From assembly GCF_018294505.1 (NCBI RefSeq), contig NC_057800.1, positions 172,994,396-173,058,395 on the forward strand: DNA of 64,000 bases, written 5' to 3'. Numbering within the stretch: the first letter of the stretch is position 1; each line of letters begins with the position of its first letter. Below, piece after piece: positions 45,234 to 55,887 of the stretch. The position numbers and the translations under genes are program-made. The DNA comes from Triticum aestivum. Lineage: Eukaryota; Streptophyta; Magnoliopsida; Poales; Poaceae. The notes beneath the pieces are model-generated. The model was not told the origin of the DNA and made no database searches. It saw only the letters and a program-made list of their open reading frames with translations.

Positions 45234-45926
45234 TGATGTTAACCATATAATTGCATCACCCTATCATCTCAGTCTAGTGGTCAAGTTGAACTTAGCAATA
45301 GAGAAATAAAATTAATTTTGCAAAAGACTGTTAATAGGTCCAAGAAGAACTGGTCTAAGAAATTAGATGATGCACTTTGGGCTTATAGAACAGCTTATAA
45401 AAATCCTATGGGCATGTATCCTTATAAAATGGTTTATGGAAAAGCTTGTCATTTGCCTCTTGAGCTAGAACATAAAGCATATTGGGCAGTTAAAGAACTC
45501 AACTATGATTTCAAACTTGCTGGTGAAAAGTGGTTATTTGATATAAGCTCATTAGATGAATGGAGAACCCAAGCTTATGAAAATGCAAAGTCATTCAAAC
45601 AAAAAGTTAAAAGATGGCATGACAAAAGAATTCAAAAGCGTGAGTTTAAAGTTGGATAATATGTTCTTTTGTACAGCTCTCGTTTTAGATATTTTGCAGG
45701 AAAGCTCCTCTCGAAATGGGAAGGCCCATATGTCATCGAGGAGGTTTATCGGTCTAGAGCCATCAAAACAAATAACTCAGAAGATACTAACCCGAAGGTT
45801 GTCAATGGACAACAAATAAAGCATTATGTCTCAGGTACACCTATTAATATTGAAAGTAATATTATCCAAACTTTGACAACGGAAGAGCACATAAAAGAGT
45901 CCTTCTGGAACACTCCAGAATCGTGA
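45234..45926 (+). pseudogene. Athila integrase C-terminal part
   Basis: The frame starts inside the integrase catalytic core (NHIIASPYH, then SGQVELSNREIKLIL, containing the last acidic residue of the DDE triad). It continues with NWSKKLDDALWAYRTAYKNP and the family phrase YPYKMVYGKACHLPLELEHK. TAA at 45657-45659 interrupts it. After that the same frame gives YVLLYSSRFRYFAGKLLSKW and EGPYVIEEVYRS, the usual chromatin-proximal C-terminus of Athila integrases. The N-terminal zinc finger and most of the core are missing. It ends at TGA 45924. Confidence 0.85.
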
Positions 45927-48081
45927 AAATAAGGAGGTACATGATACGGTAAGTAAAAGGACTCCGAAAAATACGCAAAAATAATTTTTATTAGTTTTGG
46001 AATATTTTAAAATTTTGGAAATAAAGAAACTTCCAGGAGGCGTACCCTGGTGGGCACAAGACACCAGGGCGCACCAGGCTTGCCTGGCGCGCCAAGGTGG
46101 GTTGTGCCCACCTGGGACACCTTCCGCACACCGTGTTTTACCATGTACTTGTCCTCCAAGATAAAAAAATTTATATATACTTCTTGAACCTGTTGATTAC
46201 CATATCGCGGAGAAATCCTCTGTTCTCTTTTCTTGCTGTTTTGTGTGTAGATCTGAAAGCATGTCCTCCCAAGACTCTAAGGGTGAGATCATGGAGGCGT
46301 TATACAAGAGAATATTAAACTCGAGATCGATAATCGTGAGTTGATGCTGGAAGATTTTATTCTCCTTCAGAAGCTGGAGGAAGCAAAAGGGGAACCCCAC
46401 ATTTTCTCACCACCACCATTGCCATGGAAATCTGTGGACAAGGCTTCTTCTTCTTCTTCACCACCAAAAGAAAATTGAGTATCGGGTATGGGCACTCCCC
46501 TTGGCTCCCGCCAAGCTTGGGGGAGGTGCCCCGGTATTGTATCATCCCACTATCTTTTTGTTTTTATTTAGCTTAGTTCAATCGTCTGCTTAAGACGAAA
46601 TAAAGTTTAGTTCGATCCTTTCTTATTTGAAAGTTTGCTTAGTGATCTATCATTGTAATCATGTGCAAGTTATATAATAAAGTTAGTTTGAATTTTTGTT
46701 TTGTTTACTTCCATGATGCAAATAAAGAAAAAAAAGAAAAAAAGAGAAAGAAAATAAATGACGAAAGGAAATAAATCAATAAGATTATATACTAATCCTA
46801 TGGTAGGTGATGGCACCACATAAGGAAAAGTATAAGTACAAAATTTTATTGGAGATTGACAAACATAGCATTAGTCAATGATGCAACTCATGAAAGAATT
46901 AATAAGGGAAGAGAAGATTCACATATAAATATACTATCCTAGAAATCTTTTGTGATTGTGAGCCCTCATCAAAATATTATATGCCAAAATTGTTGACGTT
47001 GGACAAGGAAGACAACTTAATGGTTTATGTTTGTTTATATTCATATAGAAGTCATATTGTCATAGATCCTTTAACATGTGGTGCTTGCCCCTATCTTTGC
47101 TAGCCAAAAATTCTGTACTAAGTAGAGATACTACTTGTGCATCCAAAAACCCTTAAACCCAAATCTTTTTCAAGTGTCCATCATACCTACCTATGGATTG
47201 AGCAAGATCCCTCAAGTAAGTTGTCATCAGTAAAAAAAGGTAATACAAATTGATTCTAAATATGTCAGATCATTTAGTGTAAGAGAAAATTGAGCATTGT
47301 ACGAACTTGGATGACAAAGAATAAAAGCGACAGACTGCATAATAAAGGTTGTCATCTTAAGGGGCAATACAATGTGACATTCTCTTGCACTAAGGGATTG
47401 AGAATGCAAACAAATAAGCACATGGCAACCTCTACAAAGGGCCTATCTTTTACTATTATGTATTTACTTTTATGCATTTACTTTTATGCAAAGAGTCAAA
47501 GTTTTCCTTCTATTCCTTTTTATTTTCGCTTTTGGCAAGCATCATGTGGCGAGGAAAGATCTAGGCACATATGTCCAGTTGAATATAGATAGCATGAGTT
47601 ATTATTGTTGACATCACCCTTGAGGTGAGTATGTTGGGAGGCGAAACTATAAGCCCCTATCTTTCTCTGTGTGCGGTTGAGACGTTTTGCTCATGGGTAC
47701 AAGGTGAGTGTTAGCAATCGTAGAAGAATATATGATGGTTGAGTATGTGGATTTGATTTAAAGGCCCCGACACGTGACTCTTCCTAAAAAGATGATGAAT
47801 TGTAGTTGGAAAGTTGACTGAGAACATAGTTTGTTGGTTTCTAATAGATTTTTTGCTTTATACTTAGATTATGTGATTAACTGTTACTTATTGATAGGAA
47901 GTATATGATGCAAGTTCTATGATAAAAGTCATATGTTTGATTTTGTTGATGTTACAATAACCAACATGATGCTTCTATGTCCGTATTTTGTTTTTATCGA
48001 CACCTCTCTCTCAAAGCATGTGGACATGTTTTTCGATTTCGGTTTTCGCTTGAGGACAAGCGAGGTCTAAGCTTGGGGAGT
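45927..48081 (+). other. Athila 3' untranslated region
   Basis: Long AT-rich non-coding stretch. It includes a GC-rich patch, 46037-46130 (caccaggcttgcctggcgcg), similar in style to the LTR, a phrase ccaagcttgggggaggtgcc (46511-46530), and at its end the purine tract aagcttggggagt (48069-48081) that primes plus-strand synthesis next to the LTR. Confidence 0.7.
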
Positions 48082-49601
48082 TGATACGTCCATTTTGCAT
48101 CATGTTTCCTTGCTGTTATTTATAATGTTTTTATCCATAATAATGCTTTTTGGAGTAATTCTAATGCCTTTTCTCTCATAATTTATAAGGAACATACCAA
48201 GAGGGAGAATTCTGGCAGCTGGAAATCCGGACCTGGAAAAGCTACGTCAGGCCACCTATTCTACACAGCTCCAAATGAGCTGAAACTCTACGGAGAATTT
48301 TTATGAATTATTTGAGGAATATTGGAGCCAATAAACACCAAAGGGAGGCCACCAAGTGGACACAACTCACCTGGGCGTGCCAGGCCCCCCAGGCGTGCCC
48401 TGGTGGGTTGTGGCCTCCTCGGCCCACCTACGGTGCCCATCTTCTCGTATAAAAGTGGTTTTGACCTAGAAAAAAATCAGGAGAGGACATTCGGGACGAA
48501 GCGCTACTGCCTCGAGGCGGAACTTGGGCAGGAGCACTTTTGCCCTCCGGTGAAGCGATTCTGCCGAGGGAACTTCCCTCCCGGAGGGGGAAATCATCGT
48601 CATCATCATCACCACCAACTCTCCCATCTTGGGGAGGGCAATCTCCATCAACATCTTCACTAGCACCATCTCATCTCAAACCCTAGTTCATCTCTTGTAT
48701 TCAATCTTGTTATCGGAACTATAGATTGGTGCTAGGGGGTGGCTAGTAGTGTTGATTACATCTTGTAGTTGATTACTATATGGTTTATTTGGCGGAAGAT
48801 TATATGTTCAGATCCATTATGCATATTAATAACCCTTTGATCATGAGCATGTTTATTGTTTGTGAGTAGTTAACTTTGTTCTTGAGGTCACGAGATAAAT
48901 CGTGTTGCAAGTAATCATGTGAAATTGATATGTGTTCGATATTTTGATGGCATGTATGTTGTTATTCCCTTAGTAGTGTCATGTGAACGTCGACTACAAG
49001 ACACTTCACCATATTTGGGCCTAAGGGAATGCAATGTGGAGTAGCAAATAGATGATGGGTTGCGAGAGTGAAAGAAACTTAAACCCCAGTTTATGTGCTA
49101 TTCCGTAAGGGACCGATTGGATCCTAGAGTTTAATGCTATGGTTAGAATTTATTATTAATATTTTTCTCGTAATTGCAGATGCTTGCGGGAGGGTTAATC
49201 ATAAGTAGGAGGTTTTTTAAAGTAAGAAAAACACCTAAGCACCAGTCCACCCACATATCAAATTATCAAAGTAGCGAACACAAATCGAACCAACATGATG
49301 AAAGTTACTAGATGAAATTCACGTGTACCCTCAAGAACGCTTTGCTTACTATAAGAGACCGTTTTGGCCTGTCCTTTGACTCAAAAGGATTGGGCTACCT
49401 TGCTGCATACTTGTTCCTATTATCATTACTTGCTCGTTACAAATTATCTTGCTATCAAACTGCTCGCTACTTACAGTTTCAGCACTTGCATACATCACCT
49501 TCCTAAAAACTACTTGTCATTTCCTTCTGCTCCTCGTTGGGTTCGACACTCTTACTTATAGAAAAGAGCTACAATTGATTCCCTATACTTGTGGGTCATC
49601 A
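48082..49601 (+). repeat. Athila LTR shared between two internal regions
   Basis: 1520 bp, starting TGATACGTCCATTTTGCATC and ending gtgggtcatca. A polypurine tract lies directly on its left and a primer-binding site lies 11 bases to its right, so it works as 3' LTR for the left sequence and 5' LTR for the right. The central GC-rich part (cacctgggcgtgccaggcc) and a TATA box are typical of this LTR group. Confidence 0.88.
48448..48455 (+). promoter_or_regulatory. TATA box of the Athila LTR
   Basis: tataaaag in cttctcgtataaaagtgg, about 367 bases into the LTR, with a cttcggg/ccctcc-rich leader downstream. It is a likely transcription start region for the gag side. Confidence 0.6.
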
Positions 49602-49612
49602 AGGCTATTTTC

Positions 49613-49626
49613 TGGCGCTGTTGCCG
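49613..49626 (+). promoter_or_regulatory. Primer-binding site
   Basis: tggcgctgttgcc, 11 bases after the LTR end. It differs by one base from the TGGCGCCGTTGCC site used by Athila elements, which is complementary to a tRNA 3' end (tRNA-Asp in my recollection). Confidence 0.75.
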
Positions 49627-50466
49627 TGGAGTGAAGCGCCTTTGGAAAGTGGAATTCGGTAAGGAAACATTTATATAGTGTGCTGAAATTTATTGTCACT
49701 TGTTACTATGGAAAACAATCCTTTCAGGGGTTTGTTTGGGGTATCTTCACCTTGTCCGGAACCACAATCAGCTACCCCTGAACCTATTGCACCTATTGAA
49801 AATATGGAATATGAAATTCCTTCGGGTATGATAGAACAACTGCTAGCTAATATTTATGCAGTTGCTGGAACTGAACATCCTGATATGCACTTGATATATG
49901 TGGAACAAATTTGTGGATTGTTTAAGCTTGCAGGTTTTCCCGGAGATGAGGTGATGAGAAAGGTTTTCCTTTTATCCTTGAAGGGAACAGCATTGGCATG
50001 GTATAGGCTATGCGATGATAGTGGATCATGGAATTGGAATCGTTTGAAATTGGAGTTACACCAAAAAAAAATTATCCAATGCATCTAGTTCATCATGATC
50101 GGAATTATATATATAATGTTTGGCCTCATGGGGGAGAAAGTATTGCTCTAGCTTGGGGGAGGCTTAAGTCAATGTTATATTCATGCCCCAATCATGAGCT
50201 CTCAAGAGAAATTATTATTCAGAACTTTTATGCTCGGCTTTCTCGTAATGATCAAACCATGCTTGATACTTCTTGTGCTGGTTCATTTATGAAGAAGACT
50301 ATTGAATTCCGGTGGGATATTTTGGAAATAATTAAACGCAACTCTGAAGATTGGGAACTCGACGAATGTAAAGAGTCAGGTATTAAGCTTAAGTATGATT
50401 CTGTTAAATCTTTTATGTATACCGATGCTTTCCAAAAGTTTAGCACTAAATATGGACTTGACTCTA

Positions 50467-50730
50467 TGTGATAGCCTGGGTTAATAGGGATGATAGACTA
50501 CTCATGTTAATAGGGAATTCCTTCTTTTCCAGGAGCCCATTTGGACAGAACTCCAAAGTTAAGCGTGCTCCGCTTGGAGTAGTTTCAGGATGGGTGACCG
50601 ACCGGGAAGTAGCTCCCGGGTGCGCACGAGTGAGGACAAAGTGCGCAGAAAAGACTAGTATTGATTTGTGGGGCCAGTCTAGATCCTGCCAGGAGCAATG
50701 ACCACCGGCGGGTGTGTCCGGGGCGTTACA
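50467..50730 (+). repeat. Cassandra 5' LTR
   Basis: 264 bp. By eye it differs from the 3' LTR at about 17 positions, so this is not a very recent insertion. It contains the 5S-like segment at 50532-50630. Confidence 0.9.
50532..50630 (+). ncRNA. 5S rRNA-like segment inside Cassandra LTR (not a functional 5S gene)
   Basis: gaactccaaagttaagcgtg, then ggagtagtttcaggatgggt and gaccgaccgggaagtagctc follow plant 5S rRNA (gaactccgaagttaagcgtg ... aggatgggtgacctcctggg). The RNA polymerase III internal promoter is kept: a box A-like agttaagcgtgctc and a box C-like aggatgggtgacc. The 5' third and the 3' end of 5S rRNA are absent. In Cassandra this segment is thought to recruit Pol III. The same segment occurs in the other LTR. 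Confidence 0.85.
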
Positions 50731-50926
50731 AGTTGGTATCAGAGCCGACCCTCGCGGTTACACGGATGGTTGCAGACAGGTGGGCGGTCATGTTGTGCAT
50801 GACGTTTGTGACCTGTCGTGGCACACGGCATGGCACATGTGCCAGACTGGAAGCACATACGTATGTGCCAAGAGGGAACGTTCTTGTGGCCCGACGAGGA
50901 CGTCGGTTCCTCTGAGTGAGGGTGTA

Positions 50927-51190
50927 TGTGATAGCCTGGCTTAATAGGGATGATAGACTACTCATATCAATAAGGAATTCCTTATTTTCCGGGAGCCCAT
51001 TCGGAGAGAACTCCAAAGTTAAGCATGCTCAGCTTGGAGTAGTTTCAGGATGGGTGACCGACCGGGAAGTAGCTCCCGGGTGCGCACAAGTGAGGACAAA
51101 GTGCGTAGAAAAGACTAGTATTGATTTGTGGGGCCAGTCTAGATCCCGCCAGGAGTAACGACCGCCGACGGGTGTGTCCGGGGCGTTACA
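50927..51190 (+). repeat. Cassandra 3' LTR
   Basis: 264 bp, beginning tgtgatagcctggcttaata and ending ccggggcgttaca. It contains the 5S-like segment at 50992-51090, which keeps gttaagcatgctcagc and aggatgggtgacc. Confidence 0.9.
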
Positions 51191-52454
51191 CTCTGAGATA
51201 GTAGCCTCCTTTTGTGAATCATTTGCTACTCATGTTGAACTCCCTAAAAAGAAGTGGTTTAAATATCACCCACCTATTAAATAAGAAATTAAAGAACCAG
51301 TACCAGTTAAAGAAGAAACTATATTTTATAATGTTGATCCAGTTGTTTCTTCTGCTTATATTGAGAAACCCCCTTTTCCTATTGGGATAAAGGAGCATGC
51401 TAAAGTTTCAGCTGTGGTTAACGAAAGGTATGGTAGAACACCTAAACCTAATGAACAAATGAAATTATAACCTAGCACTGCTATGGTTAAATATCTCTTG
51501 GAAGAAGATATGGATGGGCATGTTATTTACTTCTATGAAGAAGCTGCTAGAATTGCTAAACCTGATGGAAAAGATAAACATAGACCTGTTGTTGGCATGT
51601 CTGTTATTTCAGTTAAAATAGGAGATCACTGTTATCATGGTTTATGTGATATGGGTGCTAGTGTAAGTGCTATTCCTTACACTCTATATCAAGAAATTAT
51701 AAAGGACATAGCACCTGCTGAGTTAGAAGACATAGATGTTACTACTGAACTTGCTAATAGAGACACCATATCACCATGTGGGATTATTAGAGATGTTGAA
51801 GTCTTGTGTGGGGAAATAAAATATCCTACTGATTTTCTTGTTCTTGGTACCCCGCAAGATGACTTCTGTCCCATTATATTTGGTAGACCTTTCTTGAACA
51901 CAGTTAATGCTAAGATAGATTGCAAGAAACAAACTGTGGGTGTTTGTTTTGGTGATGAGTCTCATGCATTTATTTTTTCCAAGTTTAGTAGAAATCATCA
52001 TGAAAAATAATTGCCTAGTAAGGATGAATTAATTTTTCTTGCTTCTATTGCTATGCCACCTACTGATCCTTTAGAACAATATTTGCTAGACCATGAAAAT
52101 CATTTACATATGCATGAAAGAAATGAAATAGATAAAGTTTTCTTTGAAGAACGTCCTCTACTTAAACACAATCTTCCTATTGAAACTCTGGGAGGTCCTC
52201 CTCCACCTAAAGGTGATCCTATGTTTGAATTGAAATAATTGCCAGACACTTTGAAATATGCTTATCTTGATGAAAAGAAGATATATCATGTTATTATTAG
52301 TGCTAATATTTCAGAACATGAAGAAGAAAGATTATTGAAAGTTCTAAGGAAGCACTGGGCTGCTATTGGATATACTCTTTGTGATTTAAAGGGCATTAGT
52401 CCCACTCTATGTCAGTACAAAATTAATATGGAAGGAGATGAAGTCATCGGCCGA

Positions 52455-54065
52455 GAGGCTTAGTTACCGTGATGCCGTCGAGCACGGCTAATGTCGAGGC
52501 ACCGCCAACGGCGGGCGTGCAACTGACAGAGGGGCCGCTTGTTGGCGAGGTGCCGGCCGACGTACACCCGGGTGCATTAAGCTCCAATGCCCGTGCCGGC
52601 GCCAGAGACACGAATACCGCCTCCGCCGGAGACACCAATGGCGCCGCCGGCGCGCTGTGCGAGTTGCTGGCCGTGAAGCTGGGAACCGAGGAGGCCCCTG
52701 TTGGCCGCCCGCAATCCACGTCGTCAGCCCATGAATCAACGTAGGCACCATGGCATTGAGCTTCATTCCCAGTTGTTGTTCCACTTGCTCTTGGACAAGC
52801 TCCAGAATCCGCACCACTTGTGCCTTGAGTGCTTCAACCTCGCGCGACTGGCTTTCCAAGCTGGTCTTTTTCTCCTTTCACCCACCAGCGGTATAGTATG
52901 ACGACCATTTTGTGGACAAGCCTTTGCCGGCCACACGACCAACTGACGTTGGTTTACTGAGCTTATCCTTGTTTTTCATTATGTTCAACGCCCTATTCAA
53001 AGGGGTGTCGAAAGGGGAGCTTTGAGACGACCCCGCGCTACTGCTTTCTTTGTCTTGCGGAAGGAACATGAACCATTTAGAAATATTGGGGATTAATTAG
53101 AATGCAACCATATGGAGCTAAATACGTTGGGGTGTATTCCTTACCAGAACAAGCTCAAGCGCCTTGGTCTTCGGATCCGTGGTATGCTCCTTTGTTACCG
53201 GGTCCTCCTTGTACCGGGCCCTGAGAAAGTTCCTGGTCTGCTTGTCACGGTATTTCTCGAAGCGGGGCGGTAGGCCTTGCTCGGCACGCTCCGCGTCCTC
53301 ATTGTCCCATATAGGCTCCGCCACTCTGTAACCGTCGGGACCGAGTTGGTGGACCCCTAAGTTCAACTGCCGCATTTCTTTCCCCCACTGACTTGATTCG
53401 GAGGTTGCGGGGCTCTCGCCCTTGATCTTGAACTCCTTGTAGTCATCTTCGCTCATCAAAGGATATTTCGCCTTGATCTTCTCATAACTATCACCTTTCT
53501 CAATCATTGCCTTCACCGTGCTTTTCCAAGTAGTCAGGGCCGTGCTCATCCTCGTGAGGGCGGTACCGTTCACTTTATTCCTTGAGAGGCGTGTGTTTGC
53601 AAACTCAGTGGGGAACTTGTATCGTTCGTGCAGCTTCGTGAAGAGGATGCTGCGCAAATTCCCTCGGTCCTTATGCCTTAGGTTCTCGGTGTTGATCGAG
53701 ACGGTGCTCCGGAGAATGCACCCGAGGTGAACCGAGTACCCCTTGACTACATGTTTGGGCACCGTCGGATTCCCGTCGGAGTTCACTTCAGTACATTCCT
53801 CCCTGACGGTGCCGAGCACGTTCGGGCGCCGGTCCTTCCGTTGCCTCTTCGGTTGGCTGCCATCTGTGCGTGCGCCACCATCATCAGTTGTGGCATCCGC
53901 GGCGCCATCATCAGTGGTGTCATCCCCGACGCCACTAGGGGTTGTGTAGTCAGGATCGCTGTCTTCCGCGGCGTCCTCATAGCGGTGAGGTTCTTCCTCC
54001 AACTCCTGGGACAGCTCCCAGAATTGCTTGCCGCCCGAACCGCCGGCCTCATCGTTGTGGGCCAT
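52455..54065 (-). pseudogene. CACTA second ORF, truncated and broken
   Basis: Exon 1 is 54065-53145: acidic, Thr/Asp-rich N terminus (MAHNDEAGGSGGKQFWELSQ; a TTDDGA repeat) then the conserved core seen in CACTA second ORFs (SILFTKLHERYKFPTEFANT; AMIEKGDSYEKIKAKYPLM; NFLRARYKEDPVTKEHTTDP). The donor is at 53144 (gtaagg on the minus strand). Exon 2 (from about 53070) gives SSPFDTPLNRALNIMKNKDK and WSSYYTAGG, then an in-frame TGA (52880-52878, probably from CGA), a coiled coil (SQSREVEALKAQVVRILEL) and a frame change near 52710 before an Ala/Ser/Pro-rich end that stops at the Athila junction. The 5' exon is intact. It is probably the DNA-binding accessory protein of the element, by analogy with TNP1-type proteins. 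Confidence 0.78.
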
Positions 54066-54115
54066 GTTTCGCTCTAAATAGGAAAATAGTTTGGTTAAAA
54101 AGTTGGTTATTGTCA

Positions 54116-54400
54116 AGGAACAAGATCATGGTCTCATCATTTAGGGTTTGTCGACACCGAGGCATCCTAAAAGCTAAGCTTTTATCATTTAGGGTTTGTC
54201 GATGCCGAGGCACCCTAAAAGCCTAAGCGTACATCATTTAGGTTCTCATCGACACCGAGGCACCCTATAGAAGCCAAGGTTTCATCATTTAGGGCTTGTC
54301 GACGCCGAGGCACCCTAAATGCTAAGTTAAGTTTTCATCATTTAGGGTTTATCAATGCCGAGGCACCCTAGGTTAGGCCTAATCACTTGGCACTAATCAC
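54116..54400 (-). repeat. About 50-bp tandem repeat next to the second ORF
   Basis: Five copies of atcatttagggtttgtcgac + gccgaggcaccctaaaagc starting near 54136, 54184, 54233, 54284 and 54337 (spacing 48-53). It lies just upstream of the second ORF's start codon on the minus strand, so it could lie in its leader or promoter. Confidence 0.8.
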
Positions 54401-55887
54401 TTGGCTCTATTGCCACCTATGTTGGGTTTATCATGTAGGGTTTATCGATGCTAAGGAGAATTCTAAGTTGGGCCTAATCACTTGGCTCTATTGCCACCTA
54501 TGGTTTAATGCAGCAAGAATGGCGGGGCAGTTGATCCTACTTAACTAAGTAGTAAGATACCCCGGCCTATGCATTAGTCGCAAGTACCCCATATGTCCGA
54601 TTTTTAGCAAAGTAATGCTAAAATTCACGGAAAATTTCAGCATGAACTTTGCTGAAAATAGGACATATGGAGTACCCGAATTAGCCGGAACAGAAGTTAA
54701 TCGACACTCCGGCAAACTCAAGGGCCTCTCGGGGTACCTGCAAATTCATCACGACACGAAGGAACTCTCAAGGGCCTCAAGCAGCAGCGACGTCTCCCAG
54801 GACCCCATTTTTTTGCAACACTCAGAGCAGAGAATTCAGCATATTTCTATACAACAACACTGTAAAGATGAAGAACAGTTCTATAGCAGCCCATTTATAT
54901 ACAACAGCAGTACTATAGTTCAGTACCATATGCCTACATTTCAAAATCCAATCATCTCACAATCAAATAAAATTTCCAGAGCCATAGCCACTGTACAATA
55001 CTGTATCAAGGCAACAACCTAATTTCAGTAAGGAAATTAACTGAATTTAAAGAGATAAAGCTTCTTGGCTCTCCACACTCTACTCCACTGGAGGCACCAG
55101 AACTAATTTGCAATCAACACTGAACAATAAGTATATTTCAGACATCTGGAACTAAACTAACCTAACTAATCACAACAAGGTGGCATGCATAGAAATCTAG
55201 AACTAAAGTACAATCTGGATTTATAGCACATGCTGCAGCCACTATAGAAGTTATTAACATAACAATAAAAGCCTTCAAGGGGCAAATAAAGCCACAGTTC
55301 AAGTGCTCAAACTCTCAAAGGTACATGTAGGAGCAAACCTTGGAAGCAACAGGAGCAGCTGCAGCAGGAGCCGATGGTGCACTCACCCAGAGGCCTAGCC
55401 AGGGAACCTGCATAATCAACAAACACATAAAGCAACCATGAATATAATTAAACACATACATAGGGCAGATTAATCTGCCATGCTAAGTGACAACATACTA
55501 AGGTAGAACAGAAAGCACTACAACCCATTATCTGTTGTTTGGGCACTACCGCGAACACCTTGATAGATATATCAGAAGGATACTTTTTCATCAGCCTAGA
55601 ACTAGCACAAATCAACTCAGGTCTCAACCAACATACTAAAATTAGTATTGTCACCATTAAGACCTACGTGGATCATTTCATTTGTGAACACATTTGATTG
55701 TCCAAACATAGTACTCCTAGCATATTCTAGTTGTTTCTAACACTACTCCTAACTGATGTTACCATAAGAGCTAAGATAGCAAAAACTACATAAAGCACTG
55801 CAACATTCCATCATGAGTGCACAGCTATAACAGCACAGTTGCTACTAGTTCACAAGGATACCAGATCAGATCAGAGATCGGGCTCAC
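54401..55887. other. Intervening sequence between the two CACTA ORFs (part 1)
   Basis: AT-rich with no recognised coding frame; an ORF of 135 codons at 54615-55022 has no known domain. A phrase gaattagccggaacagaagt (54678) resembles the leader near 61140-61190 (ccgaaacggaaatgaatcaa, cattccggca), so part of it may derive from CACTA leader sequence. Confidence 0.4.

Larger units (their letters stand above)
50467..51190 (+). mobile_element. Cassandra TRIM retrotransposon, complete
   Basis: 724 bp: LTR 50467-50730, a 196-bp internal part and LTR 50927-51190, each LTR 264 bp, starting TGTGATAGCC and ending ggcgttaca. The primer-binding site tggtatcagagcc (50734-50746, initiator Met tRNA type) follows the left LTR. 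A purine-richer stretch gagtgagggtgta precedes the right LTR. The target duplication is ctcta/ctctg (50462-50466, 51191-51195), one base changed. Both LTRs contain a 5S rRNA-like segment, the signature of Cassandra. It encodes no protein and must be moved by other elements. It splits the Athila gag exactly: GLDS before, EIVASF after. Confidence 0.93.
44629..52444 (+). mobile_element. Athila-lineage Gypsy composite: integrase - 3'UTR - LTR - gag - protease - RT start
   Basis: The order of parts is the end of one internal region (integrase C-terminus and long 3' UTR, 45234-48081), one LTR (48082-49601), then the beginning of an internal region (PBS, gag, protease, RT lead-in, 49613-52444). This is what a tandem of two elements sharing one LTR looks like after both outer parts are lost. 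The coding motifs, PBS and LTR style fit the Athila group common in Triticeae. The left end is rearranged: 44960-45150 repeats part of the 3' UTR found at 47440-47615. The right end is cut where CACTA sequence begins. Confidence 0.8.
49708..52444 (+). pseudogene. Athila gag-protease-RT start, broken and interrupted
   Basis: Gag starts at ATG 49708 (MENNPFRGLFG) with conserved VFLLSLKGTALAWYRL and WNWNRLKLELHQ. A slip in an A-run near 50070 shifts the frame. The correct frame then continues (MHLVHHDRNYIYN; GRLKSMLYSCPNHELSREII) to GLDS at 50465, where a Cassandra element is inserted. It resumes at 51195 (EIVASFCESFATHVELP). The protease has GLCDMGASVSAIPYTLYQE (usual form DLGAS) and CPIIFGRPFLNTVNAKIDC. 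In-frame stops: TAA 51282, TAA 51468, TAA 52008 and TAA 52236. The end (RKHWAAIGYTLCDLKGISPT; CQYKINMEGDE) is the lead-in to RT, where the sequence changes abruptly to CACTA. It cannot encode a polyprotein. Confidence 0.87.

Noticed and set aside
50467..50730. 5S rRNA gene
   Set aside because: The 5S-like part lacks the first third and the 3' end of 5S rRNA, occurs twice exactly in the two LTRs of a TRIM, and is flanked by LTR ends and a primer-binding site. It is Cassandra, not a 5S locus.
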